A stretch of DNA of 64,000 nt from Geothrix sp. 21YS21S-2 (lineage in GTDB: Bacteria; Acidobacteriota; Holophagae; Holophagales; Holophagaceae): positions 2,204,001 through 2,268,000 of the forward strand of contig NZ_CP132910.1 of assembly GCF_030846775.1 (NCBI RefSeq), given 5' to 3'. Positions 9,316 to 24,029 of the stretch are shown here, in pieces. The notes under the pieces are model-generated. The model ran no database searches. It was given only the letters and a program-made list of their open reading frames with translations, and had not been told where the DNA came from. The translations under genes were made by a program, and so were the position numbers. Numbering within the stretch: position 1 is the stretch's first letter; every line of letters begins with the position of its first letter.

Positions 9316-9333
9316 GAACCCTCACAGGGGTTC
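9316..9333 (-). terminator. Hairpin between rapZ and PilZ gene
   Basis: GAACCC and GGGTTC form a 6-base stem with a 6-base loop 30 bases after the rapZ stop. A second GC-rich dyad (GGCCCC/GGGGCC, about 9336-9351) lies closer to the stop. There is no U-tract, so termination here is uncertain. Confidence 0.3.
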
Positions 9334-9362
9334 ATGGCCCCGCCGGGGGCCCCGCCGATGCC

Positions 9363-10214
9363 CTATCCGTGTAACTCCCGATGAGTCAACACTAACTTTG
9401 GAATGTCCCTTCGCAACCGCTGGGCCAACATCTCCACCAGGGCGACGCTCCGGTGCTGGCCTCCGGTGCACCCGATGGAAATGGTGTGGTAGGCCCTGCC
9501 CTCCTGCTGGATGTAGGGCCAGGCCCAAAGGATCCAGTTCTCGGTCAGGGCCAGGAACGTGCCGAAGATGTCTGATTTGAGGAGGAAGTCCCGGACCGGG
9601 ATATCCTTGCCGGTAAGTGGCTTGAGTTCCGCAACATAGTGCGGATTGGGCAGGAACCGGGCATCCAGGACCATATCGGATTCCGGCGGGACCCCATGCT
9701 TGAACCCGAAACTGATGAGCCGGAGGGTGGTGCCCTCCACCGGGAGGTCCGGCAGCAGCTCGGAGATGCGATGGCGCAGCTGGGAGAGCGTCAGGTTGGT
9801 GGTGTCGATGATGGCCGTGGCCATCTCCCGCACCGGCACCAGGCTCTCGCGCTCGCGCTTGATGGCCTCGCTGAGGCCGCCGTCCTTGGCCAGGAAGTGG
9901 GGCCTGCGGGATTCCGAGAACCGGCGCAGGAGGGTGTCGTCCTGGGCCTCCACGAAGACCACGTAGACGGGGATCGAACTGTCGAGGAGGCGGTCGACCA
10001 GGGCCGGAAGTTCCTCGGCGAACTCGGGATGGCGGTTGTCCATGCCCACCGCCAGCCGGGGCCGGCTGGGGTTGAGCTTGGCCTCCAGTTCCAGGAGCGG
10101 CTCCAGGAGCCGCGCCGGCACGTTGTCCAGCGCCGTGCAGCCGGCGTCCTCCAGGGCGCTCAGCACTGAACGCCTTCCAGCTCCCGACATGCCCGTCACG
10201 ATCACCAGTTCCAT
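9363..10214 (-). CDS. rapZ: RapZ/YvcJ-family nucleotide-binding protein
   Basis: 283 residues, the normal length for the family (RNase adapter / P-loop protein). The C-terminal half carries family hallmarks: SFGFKHG, the LPNPHYV segment and the second loop GCTGGQHRSV. The N-terminal Walker A is degenerate: GMSGAGRRS replaces GxSGxGKS, so both the Lys and the Ser/Thr that hold phosphates are Arg. In E. coli RapZ steers RNase E to the small RNA GlmZ; here only the family role can be claimed. It is followed by a PilZ gene and preceded on the same strand by secA (55-base gap). Confidence 0.88.
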   Translation of the reverse strand: MELVIVTGMSGAGRRSVLSALEDAGCTALDNVPARLLEPLLELEAKLNPSRPRLAVGMDNRHPEFAEELPALVDRLLDSSIPVYVVFVEAQDDTLLRRFSESRRPHFLAKDGGLSEAIKRERESLVPVREMATAIIDTTNLTLSQLRHRISELLPDLPVEGTTLRLISFGFKHGVPPESDMVLDARFLPNPHYVAELKPLTGKDIPVRDFLLKSDIFGTFLALTENWILWAWPYIQQEGRAYHTISIGCTGGQHRSVALVEMLAQRLRRDIPKLVLTHRELHG

Positions 10215-10269
10215 GGAACTAGCGAAACATAAAGCGGGCCGGATGTCAGCCGGAATTTTCCTGTTGTCC

Positions 10270-12915
<2,646 letters not shown>

Positions 12916-13071
12916 GCTGGGTTCCAGTTCCGTCAAGCTCTCCATTTTACATGCGGCGCCACGAATTGCCCACCTTGCGTCGTGAAATCACCGGAGGGTT
13001 GCATTCTTGACCATTGCGCTTGAGTGTTCCCGGACCCTCGGGCAAACTGTTGGATTGTTTATGGAGCATCA

Positions 13072-13491
13072 ATGAGCATCGAGCAGACGTTTGGGATCAT
13101 CAAGGCCAACGCCGTCCAGGACGGCAACATCGGCAGGATCCTGTCCGCCATCGAAAAGGCCGGCTTCACGCTGCGCGGCATGCGCCTCGCCCGCCTCACC
13201 CCCTCCATCTGCAAGGGATTCTACGCCGAGCACGTCAACAAGGGGTTCTATCCCGAGCTCGAGGCCTTCATGACCGAAGGTCCCGTGGTCCTCCTCTGCC
13301 TGGAGGGCGAGAATGCCATTCTCCGCTGGCGCGAGCTCATGGGCGCCACCGATCCCGCCAAGGCCGCCGAGGGCACCCTCCGCAAGCTCTTCGGTGAGAA
13401 CATGGGGCGCAACGCCACCCACGGCTCGGACTCCCCCGCCTCGGCCGCGCGGGAGGTAAGCTATTTCTTCAGCGTCTTCGATCGGGTTTAA
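13072..13491 (+). CDS. ndk: Nucleoside diphosphate kinase
   Basis: 139 residues, the standard length. GGAG lies 5 bases before the ATG at 13072. It transfers gamma-phosphate between nucleoside tri- and diphosphates through a phosphohistidine. The active-site block NATHGSDSPASA contains the catalytic His, and KANAV near the N-terminus supplies the conserved Lys. It is monocistronic, divergent from secA, with a strong terminator directly after the stop. Confidence 0.96.
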   Translation: MSIEQTFGIIKANAVQDGNIGRILSAIEKAGFTLRGMRLARLTPSICKGFYAEHVNKGFYPELEAFMTEGPVVLLCLEGENAILRWRELMGATDPAKAAEGTLRKLFGENMGRNATHGSDSPASAAREVSYFFSVFDRV

Positions 13492-13509
13492 ACATATCAA
13501 CAATAATAA

Positions 13510-13533
13510 AAAGGGGCCTTTTTAGGCCCCTTT
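13510..13533 (+). terminator. Intrinsic terminator after ndk
   Basis: A perfect 10-base stem, AAAGGGGCCT / AGGCCCCTTT, with a TTTT loop starts 19 bases after the ndk stop. It is flanked by an A-run on the left and a T-rich stretch on the right, so it could work in both directions. Confidence 0.85.
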
Positions 13534-13673
13534 GTTGTTCCGGGTGGCGAACCGCGGAAGCTGTTGACGTCCTCCCGGACGCCCAGTACTGTGATGTCGA
13601 ATAGTAAATTAACAACATAAGTCCAGGGTGCCCGAATCCGGCATGTCCCGCCGAAAAATGGAAATAATCCTGT

Positions 13674-15416
13674 ATGTCTAATCTGATCTATGTCTGCAGA
13701 CGGGAGTCCAGCGACCTCGCCGGTGGGGCCCTCCTGGAGCGCGTCGCGGACTGGATCACCCCGCCGCCCATCAAAGGATTCGCCCATCGGATCCGGCAGG
13801 CCCCCGGCGAGGCCGTGTGCCTCACGGGACCGGGGGGCGCCGGAGGCCTCGAGGGGACCTCCGGCCGGGTCGGAGCCTTCGTGGGGGACTGGCCGGAGTG
13901 GCACCGCCCCGGCTCGGCGATCCCGGACGGGTCCTTCGCCCTGGTGCGCTCCGACGGGGGTCTCACCGAACTCTGCTCCGACTACGGCGGCACCCGCACC
14001 CTCTGGTATGCCATCACCGACACCGATTTCTTCGTCTCCACCTCCCAGCGGGCCATCATCTGCCTGCTCCAGGGCCTGAGCCTGAGCCGGCCAGGGTTCG
14101 CCTGGTTCCTGTCCTCGGGGTCCCTCGGCCCTTCGGGAGCCTGGGACACGCGGATACGCCGCCTGCCCCGGGGGGCCCGCCTGACCCTCGACCGGGCCCG
14201 CTGGACCCTGTCCCTGGTCACGACCTCCATCGTCTTCCGCAACCTGCCCATGCGGCGGGAGGAGGCGCTGGAGGGCCTCCGCCACGTCCTGGCCAAGGCC
14301 ATCGGGTCCTGCCAGGGGCTTTCGCCCCAGTGGATCCTCCCCCTGTCGGGAGGCTACGACAGCCGGATGCTGCTCGCCACCCTGTACGGCACGGGTTTGC
14401 GCCCCCGCACCGTGACCTGGGGCCTGGCCGCATCGCGCACCCAGCGGGGGAACGACGCTTTCATTGCCGAGAAGCTCGCCAGGCACTATGGGCTCCGCAA
14501 CGACTACCTCCTCACCGAGCACTCCGTCGCCCCCCCCCCTGTCGTGGTGGACGCCTTCATCGAAGCCCACGGCGGAACCACGGATGCCCTGTTCCCCTAC
14601 CTCGACGGGCTCAGCCTCTGGGCCCGCTTCGCCCTGGAGGGGGTGGACGGGATCATCCGGGGCGACGAAGGGTTCGGAACCATCTCCAGACCAGAACGCC
14701 ACCACAGGTACGCCCAGGACATGATCCTCCTGAGCGAGCTCATCGGGGACGAGGCCGCCGAGGCCGTGGCCGACGGCCGGCAGACGCTTCCCCGGGAGCT
14801 GCGGCGCGAACCCGAGGAAACCGTGCAGACGTACGGCGACCGTCTCATCCACGCCTGTTTCATTCCGATTCACCTTGCCGGCCTTACGGACGTCAAGACC
14901 CCGTTCGTGGATGTCCTCAACCCCATGCTCGCGGGGTCCGTCCTTGAATTCGTCCGGATGATGCCCGACCACCTGAGGGAGGGCCGCAACGTCTACGGGC
15001 AGCTCACCCGGTCCATCGGCCCGCCCATCCCCTTCGCGGTCCTGGCGGCCGACGACAGCCGCAACGGCTTCCTGCAAAGCGACCCCTACAACCTCTGGAT
15101 GGCCGAGGAACTGGCGAGCGAGACCATGGCGCGCCTGCTGCCCCCTCCGTTCAGGGCCGCCATCGCCCAGTCGCTGGTTTCGGAGTCCAGGTCCAAGCCG
15201 ACCCTCAGCCTCGGCCGCGTCCTGCTCAAGCACCTCATCCCGTCCTCCCTGGTCGCGGCCGTCAGGGCCGTGGGACCTCCCCACGTGCCGACCAACCGGG
15301 TCATCGCCTTCCGGATCGCGCTTGCTAGCCGGATCATCCGCCTCCTGGAACGGGATTCGGAACACCTGGCCCGGTTCACCCCCTCGGGGGGCATGCCGGA
15401 ACGGGCGGGGACCTGA
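13674..15416 (+). CDS. Asparagine synthase-like protein without N-terminal catalytic Cys
   Basis: 580 residues. The C-terminal synthetase domain has the ATP-pyrophosphatase loop LSGGYDSRML (PP-loop SGGxDS) around residue 225 and later Asp/Glu-rich metal-binding motifs (GDEGFG). The N-terminal domain resembles a class II glutaminase fold, but position 2 is Ser and no Cys follows Met, so glutamine cannot be hydrolysed in the usual way. Such proteins occur as amide- or lactam-forming enzymes in polysaccharide or peptide loci (lasso cyclases are relatives). No leader peptidase, RRE or precursor gene lies beside it, so its substrate is unknown. It is a lone gene, convergent with the response regulator at 15453. 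Confidence 0.7.
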   Translation: MSNLIYVCRRESSDLAGGALLERVADWITPPPIKGFAHRIRQAPGEAVCLTGPGGAGGLEGTSGRVGAFVGDWPEWHRPGSAIPDGSFALVRSDGGLTELCSDYGGTRTLWYAITDTDFFVSTSQRAIICLLQGLSLSRPGFAWFLSSGSLGPSGAWDTRIRRLPRGARLTLDRARWTLSLVTTSIVFRNLPMRREEALEGLRHVLAKAIGSCQGLSPQWILPLSGGYDSRMLLATLYGTGLRPRTVTWGLAASRTQRGNDAFIAEKLARHYGLRNDYLLTEHSVAPPPVVVDAFIEAHGGTTDALFPYLDGLSLWARFALEGVDGIIRGDEGFGTISRPERHHRYAQDMILLSELIGDEAAEAVADGRQTLPRELRREPEETVQTYGDRLIHACFIPIHLAGLTDVKTPFVDVLNPMLAGSVLEFVRMMPDHLREGRNVYGQLTRSIGPPIPFAVLAADDSRNGFLQSDPYNLWMAEELASETMARLLPPPFRAAIAQSLVSESRSKPTLSLGRVLLKHLIPSSLVAAVRAVGPPHVPTNRVIAFRIALASRIIRLLERDSEHLARFTPSGGMPERAGT

Positions 15417-15452
15417 CCTGATCCTCCGGCGCCCCGGCGGGCCGGACCGGCG

Positions 15453-16070
15453 TCAGGGCTCGTCCATCTCCGGATAGAGCGCGCGGGAGCAGTCCGGGCA
15501 GATGCCGTGGGTGAAGTCGGCGTCGCTGTGGGCCGAGATGAAGGCCTCGATCTGGTTCCAGTATCCGTTGTCGTCCCGGATCTTCTTGCACCTGGCGCAG
15601 ATGGGCAGCAGCCCGGAGAGCGTCTTCACCTGGGCCAGGGTCTCCTCCAGGCTCCGCCTCAGCCCGCGCTCGCGCTCCAGGGCCTGCCGCAGCTTGACGT
15701 GGATGGCGACCCGGGCCAGGAGCTCGGCGCCGCGGAAGGGCTTGGTGACGTAGTCCACGGCCCCCAGGCGGAACCCCTCCTGCAGGTCCTCCAGTTCGGC
15801 CTTGGCGGTGAGGAAGATCACGGGAATCTCCCGTACGGCGGCGTCGGCCTTGAGGCGGCGGCAGACCTCCAGGCCGTCCACGTCGGGCATCATCACGTCC
15901 AGCAGGATGAGGTCGGGCGGCTCCACCTTGACCATCTCCAGGGCCTTGGCGCCGTCCATGGCCATGGAGACCCGGTAGCCGGCCTTGTCGAGAAGGAGGG
16001 CCAGCACCTGGAGGTTACGGGGGATATCGTCCACGATGAGGATGTGGGGAAGGGCTTCGGGCACGTTCAT
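15453..16070 (-). CDS. Response regulator with C-terminal paired CxxC region
   Basis: 205 residues. The receiver domain (residues 10-125) has the acidic pair in ILIVDD, the phospho-acceptor Asp in LLDVMMPDVDG, Thr in LTAKA and Lys in VTKPF. A coiled-coil linker (residues 125-155) leads to a short C-terminal region with CARCKKIRDDNGYW and CPDCSRALYPE, a probable zinc-binding module. No DNA-binding or enzymatic output domain is visible. It starts 20 bases after the stop of the hybrid kinase upstream and is probably its partner, the last gene of a four-gene operon. Confidence 0.9.
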   Translation of the reverse strand: MNVPEALPHILIVDDIPRNLQVLALLLDKAGYRVSMAMDGAKALEMVKVEPPDLILLDVMMPDVDGLEVCRRLKADAAVREIPVIFLTAKAELEDLQEGFRLGAVDYVTKPFRGAELLARVAIHVKLRQALERERGLRRSLEETLAQVKTLSGLLPICARCKKIRDDNGYWNQIEAFISAHSDADFTHGICPDCSRALYPEMDEP

Positions 16071-16090
16071 GTTCCTGGGATGGGTCCAGT

Positions 16091-19977
<3,887 letters not shown>

Positions 19978-19981
<4 letters not shown>

Positions 19982-21021
19982 GGCTCCTCGCCCACGAACC
20001 AGGGGTGGGCCTTGTAGTGCTCGAGGGCGATCCGCGTGGCGACCTTGAGGACGATCATCATGGGCACGGCGAAAATGAGGCCCACCACCCCGAAGGCGTA
20101 GCCGAAGGAGAGGATGGCCAGGAGTACCTCGAGCGGGTGGAGCCCGCTGGCGCGCCCCACCCACACGGGGGTGAAGTAGAGGGTCTCGGCCTTCTGCACC
20201 GCGGTGAACACCAGCGCCACCACCAGGAGCCCGCCGCCCGAGGTCCCGTTCACCGCCGCGAACAGCAGCGCCGGGGGCAGCGCGGTGATGTAGGGCGAAT
20301 AGGGCACCACGTTGGAGAACCCCGCCACGAGCCCCAGGAGCCAGGCGTTGGGCACCCCCAGGAGCTGGAAGGCGAGGCCCTGGAGGAGGGACATGACCAG
20401 GGACACCGCCAATTGCCCGCGGATGTAGCCGCCCAGGCGCCCGTTGATCTCGCCCGCGATGCCCTTGGCCCGCTCCAGGTGGCGGCTGGGGACCAGGTCG
20501 TCCAGCTCCTGGAGGAGCTTGTGGCCCTCCACCAGCAGGTAATAGAGGATGAGGGGCACCAGGATCAGGGTGATGAGGGACAGGAGCCAGCCCAGGAGAC
20601 CCGCGCCGGCCAGGCCCACCTCCTTCACGAGGGCCATGGGGTCCAGCCCCTCCAGTCCCTGCTTGATCTTGACCTGGACCACGGGGTGGGCCTGAAGCCA
20701 GGGGAGGTAGCGGCCTTCCAGGCGTTCCTTGAGGCCGGGCAGGGAGGCCACCAGGCGCTCCCCCTGGTCCCAAAGCAGGGGAACCAGGGCCCAGGCCAAC
20801 AGCGCCGCCAGGGCCACCGCCCCCAGGATGACGAGGATCGACGCCCATTCCCGTCCCAGCCTCCGGGCGAACCGGGCCACCACGGGTTCCAGGACGTAGG
20901 CCAGGACCAGGGCCAGGAAGAAGGGCGCCAGGGCGCTGCGCAGGAACCACAGCGCCGCCAGGGCCGCCCCGGCCAGGGCCAGGAATCCGAAGGGGATCCG
21001 GACCTTCGCCGGCCCGCTCAC
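19978..21021 (-). CDS. AI-2E family transporter (YdgG/TqsA-like permease)
   Basis: 347 residues. GTG at 21021 overlaps the pgsA stop (GTGA) and has GGAG 5 bases upstream. About seven or eight hydrophobic segments and the conserved GLVAGFSNVVPY and PLEVLLAILSFGYAFG blocks mark the AI-2E/perM-type transporter family. Members export autoinducer-2 or act as Na+/H+ antiporters, so the substrate cannot be inferred. Both ends overlap neighbouring genes by four bases, indicating translational coupling. Confidence 0.85.
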
Positions 21022-21578
21022 GAGGGCTCCGTCACGTGGGTGGCCCGGAAGAAGTAGTGGACGCCCGAGGCGACGACCATGGCTGCGATGAGGTAGAAGA
21101 TCCAGGGTACCAGGTACTTGTACCAGTCCCGGGGTCCCAGGTGGTTGAACAGCAGCGCCAGGGAGATGGCCACCAGCTCCACGAAGGTCGTGGCCTTGCC
21201 CAGCCAGGAGGGCGCGAACTTGCTGGGGTCGAGCCGTTCGTAGGCGACCAGGGCCACCAGGGAGATGAGCACGTCCCGGGAGATGGCGAGGATGGCGACC
21301 CAGGCGGGCACGCGGACGGTGTAGACCTCCCGGGGAAAGGCCAGGAGCACGAAGGCGGTCGTCATGAGGAGCTTGTCCGCGGCCGGGTCCAGGATGGCGC
21401 CCAGGGTGGATTTCTGGTTGAAGCGCCGGGCGAACCACCCGTCCAGGAGATCCGTGAGACCCGCGCAGGCGAACAGGACGCAGGCCTCAGTCGTCCGCCC
21501 GTACCACACGGCGATCGCGAAGAACGGTACCGCGCAGATGCGCAGAAACGTCAGGATGTTTGGAAATGTGATGACCAT
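21018..21578 (-). CDS. pgsA: CDP-diacylglycerol-glycerol-3-phosphate 3-phosphatidyltransferase
   Basis: 186 residues with about five membrane helices. It catalyses the committed step of phosphatidylglycerol synthesis in the inner membrane. The CDP-alcohol phosphotransferase signature D-G-x2-A-R-x8-G-x3-D-x3-D is complete (DGWFARRFNQKSTLGAILDP then AAD). It is the first gene of the pgsA, AI-2E, hybrid kinase, response regulator run and divergent from feoA. Confidence 0.93.
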   Translation of the reverse strand: MVITFPNILTFLRICAVPFFAIAVWYGRTTEACVLFACAGLTDLLDGWFARRFNQKSTLGAILDPAADKLLMTTAFVLLAFPREVYTVRVPAWVAILAISRDVLISLVALVAYERLDPSKFAPSWLGKATTFVELVAISLALLFNHLGPRDWYKYLVPWIFYLIAAMVVASGVHYFFRATHVTEPS

Positions 21579-21697
21579 GGGAGCCGTTTATACAAGCATT
21601 GTAGCAATGGAACCTGGCGGTCTTGTGATTAGTGTCGCAGCATTCCCGCTTGTTTCAGGGACCTGTTGTTCTAGACTGGACGAACGGAGTTGAGATC

Positions 21698-21943
21698 ATG
21701 TCTCATGTGCAAGCCAGAACCCTCAGCGACCTCCAACCGGGCGCCGAGGCAGTCGTAACCGAAATATTGGCGACGGGGAAAATCCGCCACCGTCTCCTGG
21801 AGATGGGGTTCGTCCGCGGCGCGCGGATCAAGGTGGAGAAACTCGCCCCCATGGGGGACCCCATGGAACTTGTGATCAAGGGTTACCACCTGTCTCTGAG
21901 GCGGGAAGAGGGTCAGTGCATCCTCGTGTCCGAGGAGACCTGA
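21698..21943 (+). CDS. feoA: Ferrous iron transport protein A
   Basis: 81 residues with an SH3-like FeoA fold: L-x-D-L-x-PG near the start, then RHRLLEMGFVRGARI and DPMELVIKGYHLSLRREE. FeoA is a small cytoplasmic partner that binds FeoB. GGAG lies 8 bases upstream of the ATG at 21698. One base separates its stop from feoB, which is broken, so this gene may have lost its function. Confidence 0.92.
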   Translation: MSHVQARTLSDLQPGAEAVVTEILATGKIRHRLLEMGFVRGARIKVEKLAPMGDPMELVIKGYHLSLRREEGQCILVSEET

Positions 21944-21944
21944 A

Positions 21945-23295
21945 ATGACGACCCTGGCGCTTGCCGGCAACCCCAACTGCGGTAAAACGACCATCTTCAA
22001 CGCCCTCACCGGCTCCCGGCACCATGTGGGCAACTGGCCCGGGGTCACGGTCGAGCGCCGCAGCGGCACCTTCGAGACGCCCCAGGGTCCTGTTGAGGTC
22101 GTGGACCTGCCCGGCACCTATTCGCTTTCCGCCCGCAGCGAGGACGAGCGGATCGCCGCCCTTTTCGTGGCCGACCCCAGCGTCGACGTCATCGTCAACG
22201 TGCTGGACGCCTCCAACCTGGAGCGCAACTTCTACCTCACCACCCAGCTCCTGGAGCTGGACCGGCCCATGGTCTTCGTCCTGAACATGATGGACGACGC
22301 CGAGGAGAAGGGCCTGAGGATCGACCTGCCCGCCCTGGAGAGGCTCCTGGGCGGCCCCGTGGTGCCCACCGTGGGCAACCGCGAGGAGGGCATCCAGAGC
22401 CTCAAGGACGCCATCCTGAAGGTGGCCGGCGCGTCCCTGGGCAAGCTGGCCTCCGTGAACTACGGCCCGGACATGGAGGGGGAGCTCCAGAAGATCCGCC
22501 AGGAGATCCTGCGGGACGAGGAGCTGGCCCAGTCCCAGCCGCCCCGCCGCCTCGCGCTGCAGCTGCTGGAAGGCATGCCCCACGCCCTGGAGCTGGTGGA
22601 GCGCAGCCACGCCCGCAAGGCCATCGGCGCGCAGGTCAAGGCCAGCCTCGCGTTCCTCGAGCCGCACCTGGGCGCCGACGGCTCCACCCTGCTGGCCGAG
22701 GGGCGCTACGGCTTCGTCCACGGCCTCGTGGAGGAGGTGGTCGAGCGCACCGACCGCAAGCACGCCGACATCACCGGCCGCCTGGATTCCCTGCTCACCC
22801 ACCGGTACCTGGGCATCCCCATCTTCATCGCCATCATGATCGGGGTGTACACCGTCACGTTCGTGGTGGGCAAGTACCCCCAGGACTGGATCGCGGGGGC
22901 CTTCGGGTGGCTCCACGGCTACGCCGCGGCCCACCTTCCCGCGGGGGAGCTCTCCAGCCTCCTGGTGGACGGCATCATCCCGGGCGTGGGCGCGGTCATC
23001 GTGTTCGTGCCGGTGATCATGCTCCTCATGGGCTGCATCGCCTTCCTCGAGGACACCGGGTACATGGCCCGGGCGGCCTTCATCATGGACCGCCTCATGC
23101 ACCTCATGGGCCTCCACGGCAGCCTTCATGGTCTTCACGCTCATCTACACCCCCTGCCTGGGCACGGTGGGCATGATCATGAAGGAGACCCGCAGCTTCC
23201 TGTGGGCCGGCTTCACCATCGTCTACGGCTCCGGACTTGCCTGGCTCATGGCCTGGCTGACGGTCGTGGGCGGCCACCTGCTGGGCTACGTGTGA
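21945..23295 (+). pseudogene. feoB: Ferrous iron transporter B, internally deleted and frame-shifted
   Basis: The first ~390 codons encode a normal FeoB: G-protein motifs GNPNCGKTT, DLPGTYSL and NMMD, the linker, and the first membrane helices up to MDRLMHLMGLHG. The sequence then jumps, near 23118, directly into the last membrane part in the next frame (AAFMVFTLIYTPCLGTVGM, ending GHLLGYV and TGA at 23293-23295). In intact FeoB some 200-250 residues, including the GFGCNVPA core, lie between these blocks. The original frame runs on to 23306 as unrelated sequence. A short GGCA homology at the junction suggests deletion by slippage or recombination. The transporter should be inactive. Confidence 0.85.
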
Positions 23296-23302
23296 GGATG
23301 AA

Positions 23303-23405
23303 ATGACGCTTCAGCACTGGATCATGCTCGCCCTCGAAGGAGTGCCCCGCCAAGAAACTCGAGGCCATCCGCGCGAAGCTGGAGAATTCGCACTCGGAGG
23401 TGTGA
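23303..23405 (+). pseudogene. Remnant of FeoB-associated Cys-rich protein
   Basis: The start (ATG at 23303) gives MTLQHWIMLAL, typical of the small membrane protein that follows feoB. After about 12 codons the frame is lost, and in the +1 frame the sequence continues CPAKKLEAIRAKLENSHSEV and a stop at 23403-23405, typical of the C-terminus of the same family. The Cys/Gly-rich middle is missing. A third short stretch (about 23404-23460) in another frame ends ARFNS-stop and may be yet another remnant, but I cannot identify it. Confidence 0.55.
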
Positions 23406-23449
23406 CTCACAGCTGCTGGCTGCTGCTCCCATCGGGAAGCTCGCCCGCT

Positions 23450-23953
23450 TCAACTCGTAGCGCTGCACCGGCGGGTGCGGTTCACTTCGACGGTCACGCC
23501 CAGGGGCCCGGATTCCAGCTTGCGGTACTGGTCCGCGATGGCCAGGCGCAGGGCGGAGTGGGAGGCCACCATGGGCTCGATGTTGAGGCCGGAGGCGAAG
23601 CGCGCGCTGTCCACCGCGTTCAGGTCCGAGGGATCCGCCATGGCCAGGACCAGGGACTTGGGCTCCTTGAAGGCCACGGGGAGGATCGTCATCTGCTCGG
23701 CCAGCCGGCGCGGGATCCGCTCGAGGACCGAGGGGAGGACGTCCAGGTGCTTCACGTCCAGGCGGGGCACCCCCGTCTGCTGGGCCAGGAAGTCCATGAG
23801 GGAGTCATCGCTGATCATGCCCATGGCCACCAGGTTGCTGCCCATCCGCCCCCCCGCGGCCTTCTGGTACCGGAGCGCCTCCTGCTGCTGGGCCGGCGTG
23901 ATCAGACCGGCATCCACGAGCATTTCACCCAATTTCTTGGTCTCGGAGTGCAT
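23450..23953 (-). CDS. Free-standing MshEN (GspE/PilB N-terminal) c-di-GMP-binding protein
   Basis: 167 residues, only the N-terminal domain of type II secretion/pilus ATPases. Two copies of the MshEN c-di-GMP motif are visible at residues about 7-30 and 36-59: KLGEMLVDAGLITPAQQQEA...Q and RMGSNLVAMGMISDDSLMDF...QQ, separated by five residues. A second half (PRLDVKHLDVLPSVLERIP, ILPVAF, DPSDLNAVD) matches the GspE N-terminal subdomain. No ATPase domain follows, so it probably relays c-di-GMP to a partner in trans. It is convergent with the feo remnants. Confidence 0.8.
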   Translation of the reverse strand: MHSETKKLGEMLVDAGLITPAQQQEALRYQKAAGGRMGSNLVAMGMISDDSLMDFLAQQTGVPRLDVKHLDVLPSVLERIPRRLAEQMTILPVAFKEPKSLVLAMADPSDLNAVDSARFASGLNIEPMVASHSALRLAIADQYRKLESGPLGVTVEVNRTRRCSATS

Positions 23954-24029
23954 TTGGGTTGGACCTTTCCAGGTTACTATCCCAGAAGTTTAATCACAGT
24001 ATGGCTCCGTTGCCCAGAAAGTTGTGAAC

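Noticed and set aside
13497-15365. Long minus-strand open frame of about 620 codons
   Set aside because: It is antisense to the AsnB-like gene; the Gly/Glu/Asp/Pro-rich composition and lack of any motif show it is a GC-driven shadow.
13540-15452. Lasso peptide biosynthetic cluster
   Set aside because: Only the cyclase-like protein is present; no precursor, RRE or transglutaminase-like peptidase gene lies nearby.
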